From an uncultured Clostridia bacterium (GTDB lineage Bacteria > Bacillota > Clostridia > TANB77 > CAG-508), in NCBI GenBank assembly GCA_947585105.1, contig CANPWV010000007.1:1-50232 (forward strand): DNA of 50,232 nucleotides, in the 5' to 3' direction. The position numbers and the translations under genes were made by a program. Below, in pieces: positions 9,498-20,138 of this stretch. The notes beneath the pieces are model-generated. The model saw only the letters and a program-made list of their open reading frames with translations, did not search any database and had not been told where the DNA came from. The stretch's first letter is position 1; every line of letters starts with the position of its first letter.

Positions 9498-10683
9498 TCA
9501 AACTACTTTTTGAACTCCGATCTCATCTTCATACACAATTGTAAGTTTTAAATTAATTCCACCATCTATTGGCGTTACAATTGGTATTTCTTGAATAATA
9601 TTTTCTTCATTAATCTCATTTTCTTTAAGTAATTTGGTTTTTATTTTTTCTTGTAATTTTTTAGAAAGTTCTTCTTCTGTGTACTCTCTATATTTCAAAA
9701 TTTTTTCATTATATGTAACTTTTTTTAATTCTATTGGCAAATAAAAATTTGAAAATAGTTTTAATTTTTTATTTGTCTCTATTGTATCATATTTTTTAAA
9801 ATTTGGAAGTCTTTTATTAAAATTTATTTCAAAATTGTTAAATTTTATTCTAAAATTGTTATAACTATTAGCCGTAGGCTTGAAATATTCTTCTTTAAAC
9901 TTTCCATCTTCTTCTGAGCTTACCCAAATTTTAGCCAAAACTTCTCCGATTAGCAGCTACATTCCTTGGGTCTGTATATTTTCCTTCAATCACATTACTA
10001 ATTAATACATCATCTTTTTTTATTAAATCACCTTCTTTTACTACGGGAGTACCGTTTCTAGCTGTTACTTTTGTTATAATTCCATCTTTTTTTGCAACAA
10101 TATCACATACTATATTTTCATCAATAACTTCGTTTTTTAAACTTGCTTCTTCTAAACTTACAATAACATTAGTTCCTTTTATTTTTATTCCGCACCATGA
10201 AATATTTTCATTTTTCATACAAATATTATTTATTGCTTTTGATGTATCTATCTTAGATATAAGTTTTCCCTCTTGGATACCACTTTTCTTTAATTCCATA
10301 AGTATTAAATTTTTATCAATCTCCATATCTCCATTTATTTCTATATTCCAAACAAATCTAGTTAGTCCAAAAATTAAAATTGCAATTACCCCTAAAGTAA
10401 TTGCAAAAATTTTTCTTTTCTTATATCTGTTTAAAACAAAAGGAACTCCCTTTTTCTTGAAAATTTGAACTTTAGATTTTGTAGCTTTAGCTAAACTTCT
10501 AATTTTCTTAAAATCTTTTTTACTTATTCTTGCTACTATTTCACAAGAGCTTATTCTGTCTAATTTCCATAAAAATATTGATTTTGCAAAACAAAGATTT
10601 ATAAATCTTTCAGTAAAAAATCCACTAACAACAATATCTACATAGCCAAAAATATATAAATACAAAATTTTTAATAATTTCAT
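9498..10683 (-). CDS. yqfD: YqfD sporulation protein, CGG +1 frameshift
   Basis: YqfD (394 aa restored) is a membrane protein of the mother-cell sporulation programme (SigE regulon in Bacillus). The N-terminal basic domain (KLDRISSCEIVARISKKDFKKI) is followed by a membrane helix near residue 92-110 and an extracytoplasmic part with EINGDMEIDKNLI and GTPVVKEGD. CGG at 9948-9946, after AAT, would stop the protein four codons later; skipping C gives RNVAANGEVLAKIWVSSEE with Gly246, matching the conserved Gly-Glu-Val of the family. The start ATG overlaps the yqfC stop (ATGA). The C-terminal 149 residues follow in the new frame. Confidence 0.9.
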
Positions 10684-10962
10684 TTATCCTCAACTTCTCC
10701 TTTTTCAAAACTAATATTAGAAATAATTCCCTTAATCATTATGTCTTCTGAATTTAATTGATTTAATTTCATATTAAACCCATTTATTATAACATTTCCA
10801 ATATATGTTTTTACTCTAACAAAAAACTCTTCATATTCAAGTATTCCGAGCAAAATTTTCGATTATAACTTCATCAAATCCAGATATTGTAATTTTAGGC
10901 AAATCACTTACAACTTCAACCGGCATCTCTAACAATTCTTCCATTTTCTTTTTAAATTTCAT
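10680..10962 (-). CDS. yqfC: YqfC sporulation protein, CGG +1 frameshift
   Basis: Simple ORF finding misses this gene because the shift splits it into two short pieces. From ATG 10962 it reads MKFKKKMEELLEMPVEVVSD, then LPKITISGFDEVIIENFA. CGG at 10848-10846 follows GCT; in frame it would give a stop two codons later. Skipping C gives the family motif GILEYEEFFVRVKTYIGNV with Gly39. Total 93 aa, the usual YqfC size. The stop overlaps the yqfD start as ATGA, supporting the reconstructed frame. YqfC-YqfD is a conserved sporulation pair. Confidence 0.88.
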
Positions 10963-11037
10963 AATAAAAAACTCCTAAAATAAATATAAATTCTTTATTT
11001 ATATTTATTCAAGAAGTTTTCAAAATATGATAAATAT

Positions 11038-11926
11038 TTATTTTCCAAGTAATTTTCTTATTGGTATTTCTATCAAAAGCTCTAGTCTTCGCCAATAATT
11101 TATAATTGTAAAAATAACTATTTCAAAATTATTTATATTATTATATTTTTTTTGATAATACATTTTGCTTTTTTGAATCCTTTTTATTTTATTAAAATAA
11201 TTCATAACTTTACTAATAGTCTGACTTTCAAAATGTTTGAAGTTTACTGTATTTAAACTCAATTCTTTTAAATTTAATTTTTGAAGTTTACTAGCTAAAA
11301 TGTCTTCTTCATAAAACAAAAATACATTTTCATCAAAATATCCAATTTCTTTAAATATATCAAATTTTATAACAAAAAATGCCCCAGATACACAATCTAC
11401 TTCTAACTTTTTTTGTTCAAAATCAAGTTTACTATATTCGCCGACTTTTAAACCATTTATAAAACAAAAGCTCATTTAATCTACTAGAATTAATCATATC
11501 AATTCCTGGTTTTCTTATTTTCCAACAACTTCTTCTAATATGATTTCCATTTTTATCTAACATAATTGGCGCACAAACCGCAACTTTCTCATTTTCTTCT
11601 AATTCTAAAAAACATTTTTCAAAAGAGACTTCAGGAACTTCTACATCTGGGTTTGAAATTACAATAAAATCATATTTTTCATTTAAACTTTCCAAAAATT
11701 TTAATCCAAAATTATTTCCATAAGAATAACCACCATTTCTATCTGACTTTATTACATAAATTTTATCTGATTTCAAAGCTTCTAAATCTTGAAATTCATT
11801 TGGATTACTAGAATTATTATCAACAACAATTATAGTATCTAATATCTTATAATCTTTAATTTGATTTACATATCTAATTGTATCATTTTTTGAATTATAA
11901 TTTAAAATGATTATCGCAGTTTTCAC
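11038..11926 (-). CDS. Family 2 glycosyltransferase, CGG +1 frameshift
   Basis: A GT-A glycosyltransferase of the rhamnosyltransferase type (295 aa restored). The N-terminus MKTAIIILNYNSKNDTIRYV, the DNNSSNPNE region, NGGYSYGNNFG and the acidic VISNPDVEVP are typical. CGG at 11443-11441, after AGT, would lead to a stop two codons later. Skipping C gives YKWFKSGEYSKLDFEQKK with Gly162, followed by VDCVSGAFFVIK and FYEEDILASKLQ, the expected acceptor half. The fourth base here is C (CGGC). The acceptor is unknown. It probably acts in cell-surface polysaccharide synthesis. Confidence 0.85.
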
Positions 11927-12010
11927 TATATTTTCCTCTTCTTAAAAAATTCAACTAAATTGTATCATAAGTTAATATTTTTTACAAGAAAATAGGATTC
12001 TAATATTTTA

Positions 12011-14267
12011 TTATTTTTTAAATACATTTATTTTTATATTTCCATCATCAGAAACACAAATAATAATTTCTCCATTTTCATCTGTTCTTAATACCTTTGA
12101 ACCAGAATCTTCTAGCCTTTCTATTACTTCTTGATTTGGATGCCCAAATTTATTTTTTAAACCAACTCCAATTAGCGAAATTTTAGGTTCGACAGCTTTA
12201 ATAAATTCTTGAGTTGAAGATGTTTTAGAGCCATGATGAGGGACTTTTAATATAGTTGATTTTAAAGAAGTTTTATATTCTTGAACAAGCTTTTTCTCTC
12301 CTATTTCTTCTATATCTCCAGTAAAAAGGCAAGAAAAATTTTTATAATTAAGTTTAAAAACCATAGAATTGTTATTTATAGAATTTTGAGTAATCATATT
12401 TTGTTTATCAGGCCATAAAATATCAAAATACAAATTTTTCTCAATATTAAGCTTGTTTCCTTTATTTACAACTATTAAATTTATATTTTTATTATTTATA
12501 ATTTTTAAAAGTGTATTAATATTATCATAGTTAGAAGCTTGTAGTGGAATAACGACATTTTCTACTTTCAAATTTTCAAGAATATAAAAAAGTCCGCCTA
12601 TATGATCTGAATCACCGATGACTTATAAAAACATAATTAATTTTACTTATTCCGTTTTCCAATAAATATGGAGTTATAACATTTTCACCATTATCAAAGC
12701 CCTCATTATTTCCGCCATCTATCAAAATCGTCTTATTTTCAGGAGTAATAATTAAACAAGAGTCTCCTTGACCAACATCTAAAAAATGAATTTCTAAATT
12801 TTTACTTTTTACAAAAGAGCCTAACGTACATGCTATTACAATAATTATTAGAAAATATATAAGATATTTTATTTTACTTTTAAACTTTTGAAATTTTTCA
12901 TTGTTTTGACTAAAATAAGAAATTAAAAATATCAAAATATAATAAATTATCCAAAAAATAATTGGAATTTTATGAACAAAAATCTTTTTGAAAAATTTTA
13001 ATTTACTGATTTTTTTAGCTGATTCAAATAAAAAGTTTATTAAAAAATTTTCTAAAAATGAAAATTCCGAAAGCCCAAAAAACATGTGAATATAGCCTAA
13101 AATTAAAATCGGACCAATTAAGATTGAAGAAAAAATACTTGATATTAAAAATGAAAAAGATATTGTATGAAAAGTATTCCAAATTACTGGAATAATCATA
13201 AGATTACAAGAAATCGACGTTTTTACTATTTCTATAATTTTAGTTTTTAAACTATTTTTTTCAAAATCTCTTTTTCCAAATCTTAAAAAGACAAGTCCAA
13301 ATGTTGCTAAAAATGAAAGCCACATTCCTGAAGATTCAATATTATAAGGATTTAAAATTAAAATAAAATCTAATGAAATAAGAAAATTTGTCAAAAACCT
13401 ACTTTCTCGATAAACTAAATTAGAGAAAATAGCCATAGAACTCATTATGCAAGCTCTTAAACAAGAAGGAGAAGAACCAGTAAATACCCCAAAAAAGATT
13501 AAGAAAATTATCATTAAAACTTTTTTTAATCTATTTTTAAAAGTAATTTTATCTAACAAAAATTTAACAATAAAACTTACATAAACTATATGAAGACCTG
13601 ATAGTGCTAAAACATGAGATAAACTACTTTCTCTAAATATTTTTGATATATCACTTGAAATTTCAGATTTATCTCCTAACAAGATTCCAATTAGAAAACC
13701 CGCTTTTTCTTCATCAAATATTCTTAATATATTTTTCTTTAAATTTTGTTTAAAATTTTCTATAAAATATAATAAATCTTTTTCTTCTCCAATTTTTTCA
13801 GACTCTTCTAAATTTATATTTCCATAAATTTTACTTTGCCTTAAATATCTAGAATAATCAAAACTTTTAAAATTTTTAGAAGAATTTTGAACCTCGAAAT
13901 TTCCTCTAAATTTCAGAATATCTCCATATTCTAAATATTTGTCTTTATCACAATATAAAATAAATTTATAATTTTTAAATTTTACAATATATTTATTTTT
14001 ATAAGTAGTCTCTTCCTTAAAGCTAACTACTTTCAGAGTTCCAGCTAATTCTTCCCCATTTTGAAATAAACTCTCATAATTTACATCTATTTTATAAGAA
14101 TAAAAATAAGAAAACAAACAGATTATAAAAGAAATTATCAAAATTTTCTTCTTAAAAAATATTATAAATAAAATATAAATTATAAAAACAAAAAGAGCTA
14201 TATTATTTAAATATAGCCCTAAACAAATTCCTAAAATTAAACTTAGTGTAATAAATATTATATTCAT
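12011..14267 (-). CDS. comEC: ComEC/Rec2 DNA-uptake channel, CGG +1 frameshift
   Basis: The restored product is 751 aa. It has an N-terminal soluble domain (DUF4131-like), a multi-span ComEC competence domain (about residues 200-480, with HVLALSGLHIVYVSF) and a C-terminal metallo-beta-lactamase domain (LDVGQGDSCLI, DGGNNEGFDNGENVI). CGG at 12617-12615 is followed directly by an in-frame stop (CGG TGA). Skipping C gives SHGDSDHIGGLFYI with Gly551, restoring the H-x-D-x-D-H metal motif; PHHGSKTSS follows in the new frame. I placed the start at ATG 14267 (AGGAGA seven bases upstream) rather than the in-frame codon at 14306. No other competence genes are in the window. Confidence 0.9.
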
Positions 14268-14309
14268 GGCTAATCTCCTATTTTTAAATGAAATTAGCCC
14301 CCGCAAATT

Positions 14310-14984
14310 TTATTCTTCAACTGTTGATACTTTATTTTTTAAAACCCAACCAGTATTTGTATCATTTGAAACTTTAACCCATTTGTTTAAATTTTCAACA
14401 ACAGTATATTCTGAGCCACTTGAAGCAACTCCACGTGTTCTTGAAGTAAAGTTTGGTAAATATCTTAAATCTGTTTCACTTTCAAAAGTTACTTTTTGAT
14501 TTTTACCTAAATCTTCAGTTTCATTGTTTTCTGTAACATCTGATGGTGTTTCGTTCTCAGCTGGTGTCTCCGTTTCAGCTGGAGTTTCAGGTGTTACGTT
14601 ATCAGATATCTCATCTGTTTCAGGTGGATTATCAATCTGTGTTGTAGGAGTTTCAGGTTCAGGAGTTTGTTCCTGATCATTTGGAGTAGTAGATGGAGTC
14701 AAATCAGGCTCTTTGTCTTGGTCTCCAGCTTTATAATCTGTATCAACATATTCTTTGCTCATATAGCCTGTAACATTTTCGAATTGAACTTTATACCAAT
14801 CTCCTTCTTCTCCAATTACATTAACTATCTCATCCTTTTTAGCAACAGAAACTTCGATAGATTTTATATCAGCTTTTTCTCTAATTCTTACTTTACTTCC
14901 TGTAACTTTTCCTGTTACCGCAAAAACAGAAGTCGTAAGTAAAATTAAAATTATCGCCATACTTAACAAAACTCTTTTTACCAT
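14310..14984 (-). CDS. Secreted protein with two bacterial SH3 domains
   Basis: 224 aa with a clear signal peptide (MVKRVLLSMAIILILLTTSVFA). A bacterial SH3 domain at about residues 25-82 (VTGSKVRIREKADIKS...GDWYKVQFENVTGYMSKEYV) is followed by a Pro/Thr/Glu-rich linker (about 90-160) with repeated ETPAE units. A second, shorter SH3 domain closes the protein (LRYLPNFTSRTRGVA...WVKVSNDTNTGWVLKNKV). Such proteins bind cell wall or regulate hydrolases. No enzymatic domain is present. It lies between comEC and aspS, with no known functional link to either. Confidence 0.85.
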   Translation of the reverse strand: MVKRVLLSMAIILILLTTSVFAVTGKVTGSKVRIREKADIKSIEVSVAKKDEIVNVIGEEGDWYKVQFENVTGYMSKEYVDTDYKAGDQDKEPDLTPSTTPNDQEQTPEPETPTTQIDNPPETDEISDNVTPETPAETETPAENETPSDVTENNETEDLGKNQKVTFESETDLRYLPNFTSRTRGVASSGSEYTVVENLNKWVKVSNDTNTGWVLKNKVSTVEE

Positions 14985-15017
14985 TTCAAAAATCTCCTAT
15001 CTTTTAATGTAAATTTT

Positions 15018-16777
15018 CTATTCTTCTACAACCTTAATGTGAGCCTCTTCAAGTTGCTTATCAAACACTTTTGAAGGAGCATTCATCATGACATCTCTAG
15101 CCTTTTTATTCTTTGGAAAAGCTATAATATCACGAATATTGTCTTCATGTTCCATAAGCATAATCATTCTATCAATTCCGAGGAGCGCAACCAGCGTGTG
15201 GTGGTGTTCCATAGCTAAACGCTTTATATAAAGCTCCAAATTTAAGCTTTACATCTTCTTCTGTGTAACCAGCTATTTCAAAAGCTTTTATCATTATTTC
15301 TTGATCATGATTTCTAACAGCTCCGCTGGCTAATTCGTAACCATTTCCAACTAAGTCATATTGATAAGCAAGAATATCTAATGGATCTTTAGTATTTAAA
15401 GCTTCCATTCCACCTTGTGGCATTGAAAATGGATTATGATTAAAGTCAATAGTTCCTTCGTCAGATAATTCATACATTGGAAAATCAACAATCCAACAGA
15501 ATCTATAAACATTTTTTTCTAATAAATCTAGCTCTTGACCTAATTTAATTCTAACTCCACCAGAGATTTTTTGAGCAGTTTCTAGTTTTTCATCAGCTAC
15601 AAAGAAAATTGCTGAACCACTTTTTGCTCCTAATTTGTCTATCAATTTTTTAGCTCTTGGCTCATCTATAAATTTACTGATTCCACCATTTAGAATCATA
15701 TTTTCATCAAATTTTACCCAAGCAAGCCCTTTAGCTCCAAGCTCTTCTACCGCGTATTCAGACATATTATCAAAGAATTTTCTAGGCTTTTCTTCCATAT
15801 TATTTGTAATAATAGCTTTAACAATTTTTCCACTAAAAGCTTTAAATTCAGTTCCTTCAAAAATATCTGTAACATCTTGAATAATAAGTGGATTTCTTAA
15901 ATCAGGTTTATCAATTCCATATTTTTCCATAGCTTCTCTATATGGAATTCTTACAAATGGCCCTTTATCTACTTTCCAGCCTTCAGTATTTTTTTCAAAT
16001 ACATTAGGAACTACTTTTTCTACAACTTTGAAAACATCTTCTTGCTCTACAAAGCTCATTTCAAAGTCTAATTGATAAAATTCACCAGGACTTCTATCAG
16101 CTCTAGGATCTTCGTCTCTGAAACATGGAGCAATTTGATAATATTTTTCAAATCCAGAAACCATAAGTAATTGTTTAAATTGTTGTGGCGCTTGAGGAAG
16201 AGCGTAAAACTCTCCTGGATGTAATCTACTTGGAACTAAAAAGTCTCTAGCTCCTTCTGGAGAAGAATTTGCAAGAATTGGAGTTTGTATTTCATAAAAT
16301 CCTAATTCATTCATTTCATCTCTAAAATCTTTTAAAATTTTTGAACGTTTTAAAATATTATTATGTATTTTTTCATTTCTTAAATCTAAAAATCTATATT
16401 CCAATCTTAAATCTTCTCTTACATTTTGATCTGGAACATTAATCTCAAATGGTAAGCTATTTCTACATTTTCCTAAAACCTTTAAAGTATTTGCAACAAC
16501 TTCAATACTTCCAGTTGGAATATTATCGTTTTTACTACTTCTTTCAACAACTTTTCCAGATACCATTAATGTACACTCAGATGTAATATCTTTAGTTTGA
16601 TCTAACATATCTTCATTTACAACAATCTGAGTAATTCCATGTTCATCTCTTAAATCAATGAAAACCATCTTTCCTAAATTTCTTATTTTTTGAACAAATC
16701 CGAGACAATCTAACTTCTTCGCCTACATTTTCTATTCTTAGTTCATTACAATTATGAGTTCTATAAATATTTGCCAT
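15018..16777 (-). CDS. aspS: Aspartyl-tRNA synthetase with two CGG +1 frameshifts
   Basis: AspS charges tRNA-Asp and is essential. From ATG 16777 the N-terminal OB fold reads MANIYRTHNCNELRIENVGE, then EVRLS. CGG at 16702-16700 follows; skipping C gives RLSGFVQKIRNLGKMVFIDL with Gly26, the conserved LSGW/F element. The class II core is intact: PSRLHPGEFYALPQAPQQFK, CFRDEDPRADRSPGEFYQ and the bacterial insertion. A second CGG at 15180-15178 sits in motif 3: GTPPHAGCAP-C-GG gives PPHAGCAPGIDRMIMLMEHE with Gly533, matching the usual PPHGGIAFGLDR. Restored length is 585 aa, typical of bacterial AspS. Both shifts must work efficiently on every mRNA for the cell to live, so these sites cannot be dismissed as pseudogene decay. 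Confidence 0.96.
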
Positions 16778-16802
16778 ATTTTTTCCTTTCAATTTGTAAA
16801 AT

Positions 16803-16840
16803 AAATTCGCTTGTATTATATAACTTTTTCAAGCGAATTT
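16803..16840 (-). terminator. Hairpin between the zeta-toxin gene and aspS
   Basis: AAATTCGCTTG (16803-16813) pairs perfectly with CAAGCGAATTT (16830-16840). On the minus strand it follows the zeta-toxin gene stop by about 30 bases and precedes aspS. Its T-tract is short and mixed, so termination is likely but not certain. Confidence 0.6.
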
Positions 16841-16870
16841 CAACATTTTATACATAAATTTATTTTAATT

Positions 16871-17953
16871 TTATTCTAAGTTTGGACCATCTTTTCTAGA
16901 ATCCAATTTATCAAGTCTTTCAATGATTTTTGGATAATCTAAAATAATAGCCAATTCTTTAATTATTTCTTTCAAAGTTCCTTGACTCTTCAAGTAATCT
17001 TTATTTTTTATAATCTTTTTAGCAATTTCTGAAAACTTCTCATTATCTATTTTTTCATCACTATTTCTTAATTCCATGATAACATCTAAAGCGCTTCTTT
17101 CACTTTCTTTATCTAAATCAGAAGAATAACAAAGTGTGTCTTCATCTAAATCTTGAATATTTTTACTTCTTTTATAAACTTCAATAGAATCAATTAGTTC
17201 TCCTGGATTTCTCAAAAATTCATTTTGAAAATATGAAAAATTATCAGGAAATCTTTCATAAGTTTCATCATGATATGAAGCTGAAGTATATCTAGCGCTT
17301 CCCGGATATTCTTTAAGCTTTTCACCTTGAGAATCTACTATTCCAACATATCTATAAATTACAGAAATTGCGCTAACTTTCTTTGAAACAGCTAGACAAG
17401 CAAGTTTTACTTTATAATCTGTTTTATCATTTGATTTAAATTTTTTGAAGGCTTCTTCTACCCAATCAGTATCTCTTAAAGTTCCTGTTATTATTACATT
17501 TGTTCCAGGAAATTCTTCAAGTATTAATTCTTGAATTGTTTTATAAATTTCATAAGAAAACTCATTTGTTTTTTTAGCAAAATTCTTATCTGTCATATTA
17601 TCAATATTTTCATCAATAAACATTGGAAAATATTGTCTAAAAATATCCATATTAAGCTCAATATATTTCTTATCTGGATTACAATGATTCATTTTTACAA
17701 CAAGACTATCTTTTCCAGCACCAGTAGGAGCAGCAACAAAAACAAGCTCTCCTTCTTTTTTCCCTGTTTCAGGATTAGAAGCTTTTTCTTTTCCTAAATC
17801 ATTTGTAACTTCGTAGTTTTCAATAATTTGTTGAATTAAATCTACATGTTCATCTGAACCTAGAATTGAAAAATTTCCTAATTTTGTTTCATTTTCAATT
17901 ATTTTTCTTATCTTTTCTCTTAAATCTCTCATAAACTTATATCTTACCATCAA
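16871..17953 (-). CDS. Zeta-toxin-family kinase
   Basis: 360 aa with a P-loop kinase core of the zeta/PezT type: Walker A VAAPTGAGKDSLV (about residues 72-84), a LNMDIFRQYFP element and GTNVIITGTLRDTDWVEEAF. Zeta toxins phosphorylate UDP-N-acetylglucosamine or related sugar nucleotides and block wall synthesis. N-terminal helices precede the P-loop, and a C-terminal helical tail (about 260-360) is longer than in plain zeta. The start overlaps the stop of the small upstream gene by 17 bases, as expected for a toxin-antitoxin pair; ATG 17932 is an alternative. Activity and target are inferred from family only. Confidence 0.75.
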   Translation of the reverse strand: MMVRYKFMRDLREKIRKIIENETKLGNFSILGSDEHVDLIQQIIENYEVTNDLGKEKASNPETGKKEGELVFVAAPTGAGKDSLVVKMNHCNPDKKYIELNMDIFRQYFPMFIDENIDNMTDKNFAKKTNEFSYEIYKTIQELILEEFPGTNVIITGTLRDTDWVEEAFKKFKSNDKTDYKVKLACLAVSKKVSAISVIYRYVGIVDSQGEKLKEYPGSARYTSASYHDETYERFPDNFSYFQNEFLRNPGELIDSIEVYKRSKNIQDLDEDTLCYSSDLDKESERSALDVIMELRNSDEKIDNEKFSEIAKKIIKNKDYLKSQGTLKEIIKELAIILDYPKIIERLDKLDSRKDGPNLE

Positions 17954-18131
17954 TAATTTCTTTTATTAATGTCATATTCCCATTGCTTAATTTTTCTTTA
18001 ATTGCTAAATATTCTCCAAGCTTTAATTTCATTTCTTCTTGATAATTCCCATGAATAATTTGTAAATTAAGTTCAGCAATTTTTCTATTCAAAATTTCTA
18101 GAGCAATAGCTAAATCATTAGAATCTTCCAT
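17937..18131 (-). CDS. Small helical protein upstream of the zeta-like kinase, probable antitoxin
   Basis: 64 aa, MEDSNDLAIALEILNRKIAE followed by LNLQIIHGNYQEEMKLKLGE, predicted to be two or three helices. It overlaps the start of the zeta-family kinase and has the size of epsilon-type antitoxins. I see no sequence motif that proves the role, so the call rests on gene order and overlap. Confidence 0.6.
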   Translation of the reverse strand: MEDSNDLAIALEILNRKIAELNLQIIHGNYQEEMKLKLGEYLAIKEKLSNGNMTLIKEIIDGKI

Positions 18132-18258
18132 TTATACTTATATCTCCTTCAAAATTTATAAATTCCCATTATAAACTTTTACTTAAAAATCATATCATTA
18201 ATCAAATTTTTTTTCAATGATTATTATAAAATTTTTTAAAACTTATTTATATAAATGA

Positions 18259-18295
18259 AAAATCACTAAACTTGTGTTTTAAGTTTAGTGATTTT
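18259..18295 (-). terminator. Intrinsic terminator after spoIIQ
   Basis: AAAATCACTAAACTT (18259-18273) and AAGTTTAGTGATTTT (18281-18295) form a perfect 15-bp stem with a seven-base loop, just downstream of the spoIIQ stop and followed by T residues on the minus strand. It closes the spoIIA-spoIID-spoIIQ block. Confidence 0.9.
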
Positions 18296-18300
18296 AACTT

Positions 18301-19072
18301 TTATTTCATCAAGGTTGTTGGATTTACAGACTCTCCATCTTTGAATATTTCAAAATGTAAATGTGGTGGATCAGAAATCTCGAAACTTGCTGATTCTCCT
18401 ACAGTTCCTATTGTTTGATTTTTTGAAACTTTATCTCCCTCTTTTATAAAATCTGCTGTTTGTAGGTTTGCGTATAAAGTTTCATAACCATCTTCGTGAG
18501 AAATAATAACTGTTAAACCATATCTTGGATCATTTTTTATAGATTTTACAGTTCCTTCTTCAGAGCTTACTACTGCTGATGTTTTGTCAGCTTTTATATC
18601 AATTCCTAGATGTGTAGTCCATTCATCTAATGTTTTTGAATAAACTAGACTTTCATCTGCGTAATCTGTAATTATTTCTCCGAACGACTGGAGCCATAAA
18701 TGTAAGTGGTTTCTTTTCTTCTACTTCTGGCTTAAGGGTAGTATCTTGTTGTTTTGAAACTACATTTCCATCTGTTCCAGCTCCTAGATTTGCCGTTATT
18801 CCACTTTGACTTGTTTCATTTAAAGTAGAATTTTGAATAATAGTTTCATTTACTGTTTTGTCCTGTGAAAAGCTTGCGCTAATAAGATTTTGTTCGTTTG
18901 GAACAATTGATTCTGTCGTATTTATTGTAATTAAACCTAAATCTGAAGCTTGCTTAAATCTATTATTTATAGAAATAAAAATTCCTATAAAAATTATAAC
19001 CGCAACGGCAAAAGTAAACCAAAACGCAACTACAAACTTTTTATTTTTTTCATTATCAACCATTCTGTTCAT
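18301..19072 (-). CDS. spoIIQ: SpoIIQ-type M23 endopeptidase, CGG +1 frameshift
   Basis: SpoIIQ is made in the forespore and forms the channel with mother-cell SpoIIIAH across the two membranes. The N-terminus has one membrane helix (FVVAFWFTFAVAVIIFIGIF) and a Ser/Thr/Asn-rich stalk. CGG at 18682-18680 follows GTC-GTT; skipping C gives FMAPVVGEIITDYADESL with Gly131, leading into the LytM/M23 domain. The metal motifs are complete: THLGID (H-x3-D) and PPHLHFE (H-x-H). The catalytic site is therefore intact, as in clostridial SpoIIQ and unlike Bacillus subtilis. Total 256 aa. The gene follows spoIID and has a likely SigF/SigG promoter upstream. Confidence 0.9.
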
Positions 19073-19108
19073 GTAAAAACTTCCTTTCTCGCTTAAAATT
19101 TATATTAG

Positions 19109-19138
19109 AAGTATTTACTATTTTTAGAAAATTATTCA
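19109..19138 (-). promoter_or_regulatory. Putative forespore (SigF/SigG) promoter of spoIIQ
   Basis: On the minus strand TGAATA (19138-19133, overlapping the spoIID stop) is followed after 17 bases by AATACTT (19115-19109). The same pair of elements, spaced by 18, precedes sigG. In Bacillus spoIIQ is transcribed by SigF and TGAATA matches the SigG/SigF -35 preference. Confidence 0.55.
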
Positions 19139-20131
19139 CTAATTTCCACATCTTTGTAATAATGATGAATAATTTCTTCAGATGTCATTCCTTGTTTTGC
19201 TAAACTATCGCTTCCGCACTGACTTAATCCAACTCCATGACCATAACCAAAAACTGAAAAGCAAATTTCATCTCCATCTATTTTAACCTCAAATTTCGTT
19301 GATTTTAAGCCAAAAATCGTTCTTGCTTTTGTTCCTATTAAAGTTTTATTTCCTATTTTTATTTTGTTTACTCTTCCGAGATGTTTCTGTAATTTCTAAA
19401 ATTTCTATACAATCATCTTTTGAAAAATCTATTTCAAAATCTTCAAAATTTTCTTTCATTTTTACGATAAGTTCATCTTTTGAAATTCTAACTTCTGACT
19501 CATAAGATGTATAAGCCTCTTCGCCAGAAGTTTCAACCGCCTGTAAATAATGAAAATCTCCTCCCCAAACATTTAAAGAGCTTTCAGTAATTCCTCCACT
19601 ATTACTATGAAAAAATGCTCTAATTGGCTGACCTTCATACAAAATCACTTTTCCAATTGTAGAATTAACTGAGTTTTCGATTTTAAGCCAATTGTCTTCT
19701 CTTTTATTTTCATCCCATCTTGCCATCCTATTTTCTTTTGAAATCCACGCTTGACAACAAAGAGAACTATCACAGATATCGGCGTTTACATCTTTATGTT
19801 TTGAATTCATCATTTGATAAATCGTGTAAGTTCTAGCTACTATTGCTTGGGCTTTCAAGGCCTCAAACTCAAAATCTACCGGCATCTCGCCACTTACTAC
19901 TCCATACAAATATATATCAAGAGGAAGCTCTTCTACCTCGCCTGTTTCACTATGTAATAGTCTTACTTTTGTATAATCTCCATAATTAAATTCTTTATAT
20001 AAATATTTTTCTGGCAAATTCTTATTTACACTCACCAAAGCGGTTTTCGGGAAGAAAACTACTTGAAAAGATTTTACAAAAACAATAATAAAAATTATAT
20101 AAATCAAAAGCTTTTTAAACTTTTTTAGCAA
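19132..20131 (-). CDS. spoIID: SpoIID lytic transglycosylase, CGG +1 frameshift
   Basis: SpoIID cleaves glycan strands and drives engulfment in the mother cell. An N-terminal membrane helix (LLIYIIFIIVFVKSFQVVFF) precedes the SpoIID domain: VVSGEMPVDFEFEALKAQAI with the catalytic Glu, a Cys cluster CDSSLCCQAW, and FHSNSGGITESSLNVWGG. CGG at 19378-19376 follows TCT; skipping C gives ITETSGRVNKIKIGNKTLIG with Gly252, the family sequence. The remaining frame gives FGYGHGVGLSQCGSDSLAKQ, the conserved C-terminal signature. Total 332 aa. It sits eight bases after sigF and before spoIIQ. Confidence 0.95.
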
Positions 20132-20138
20132 TTCAAAA

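Noticed and set aside
12612..14306. comEC start at 14306
   Set aside because: ATG 14267 has AGGAGA at the right distance and begins at the membrane segment.
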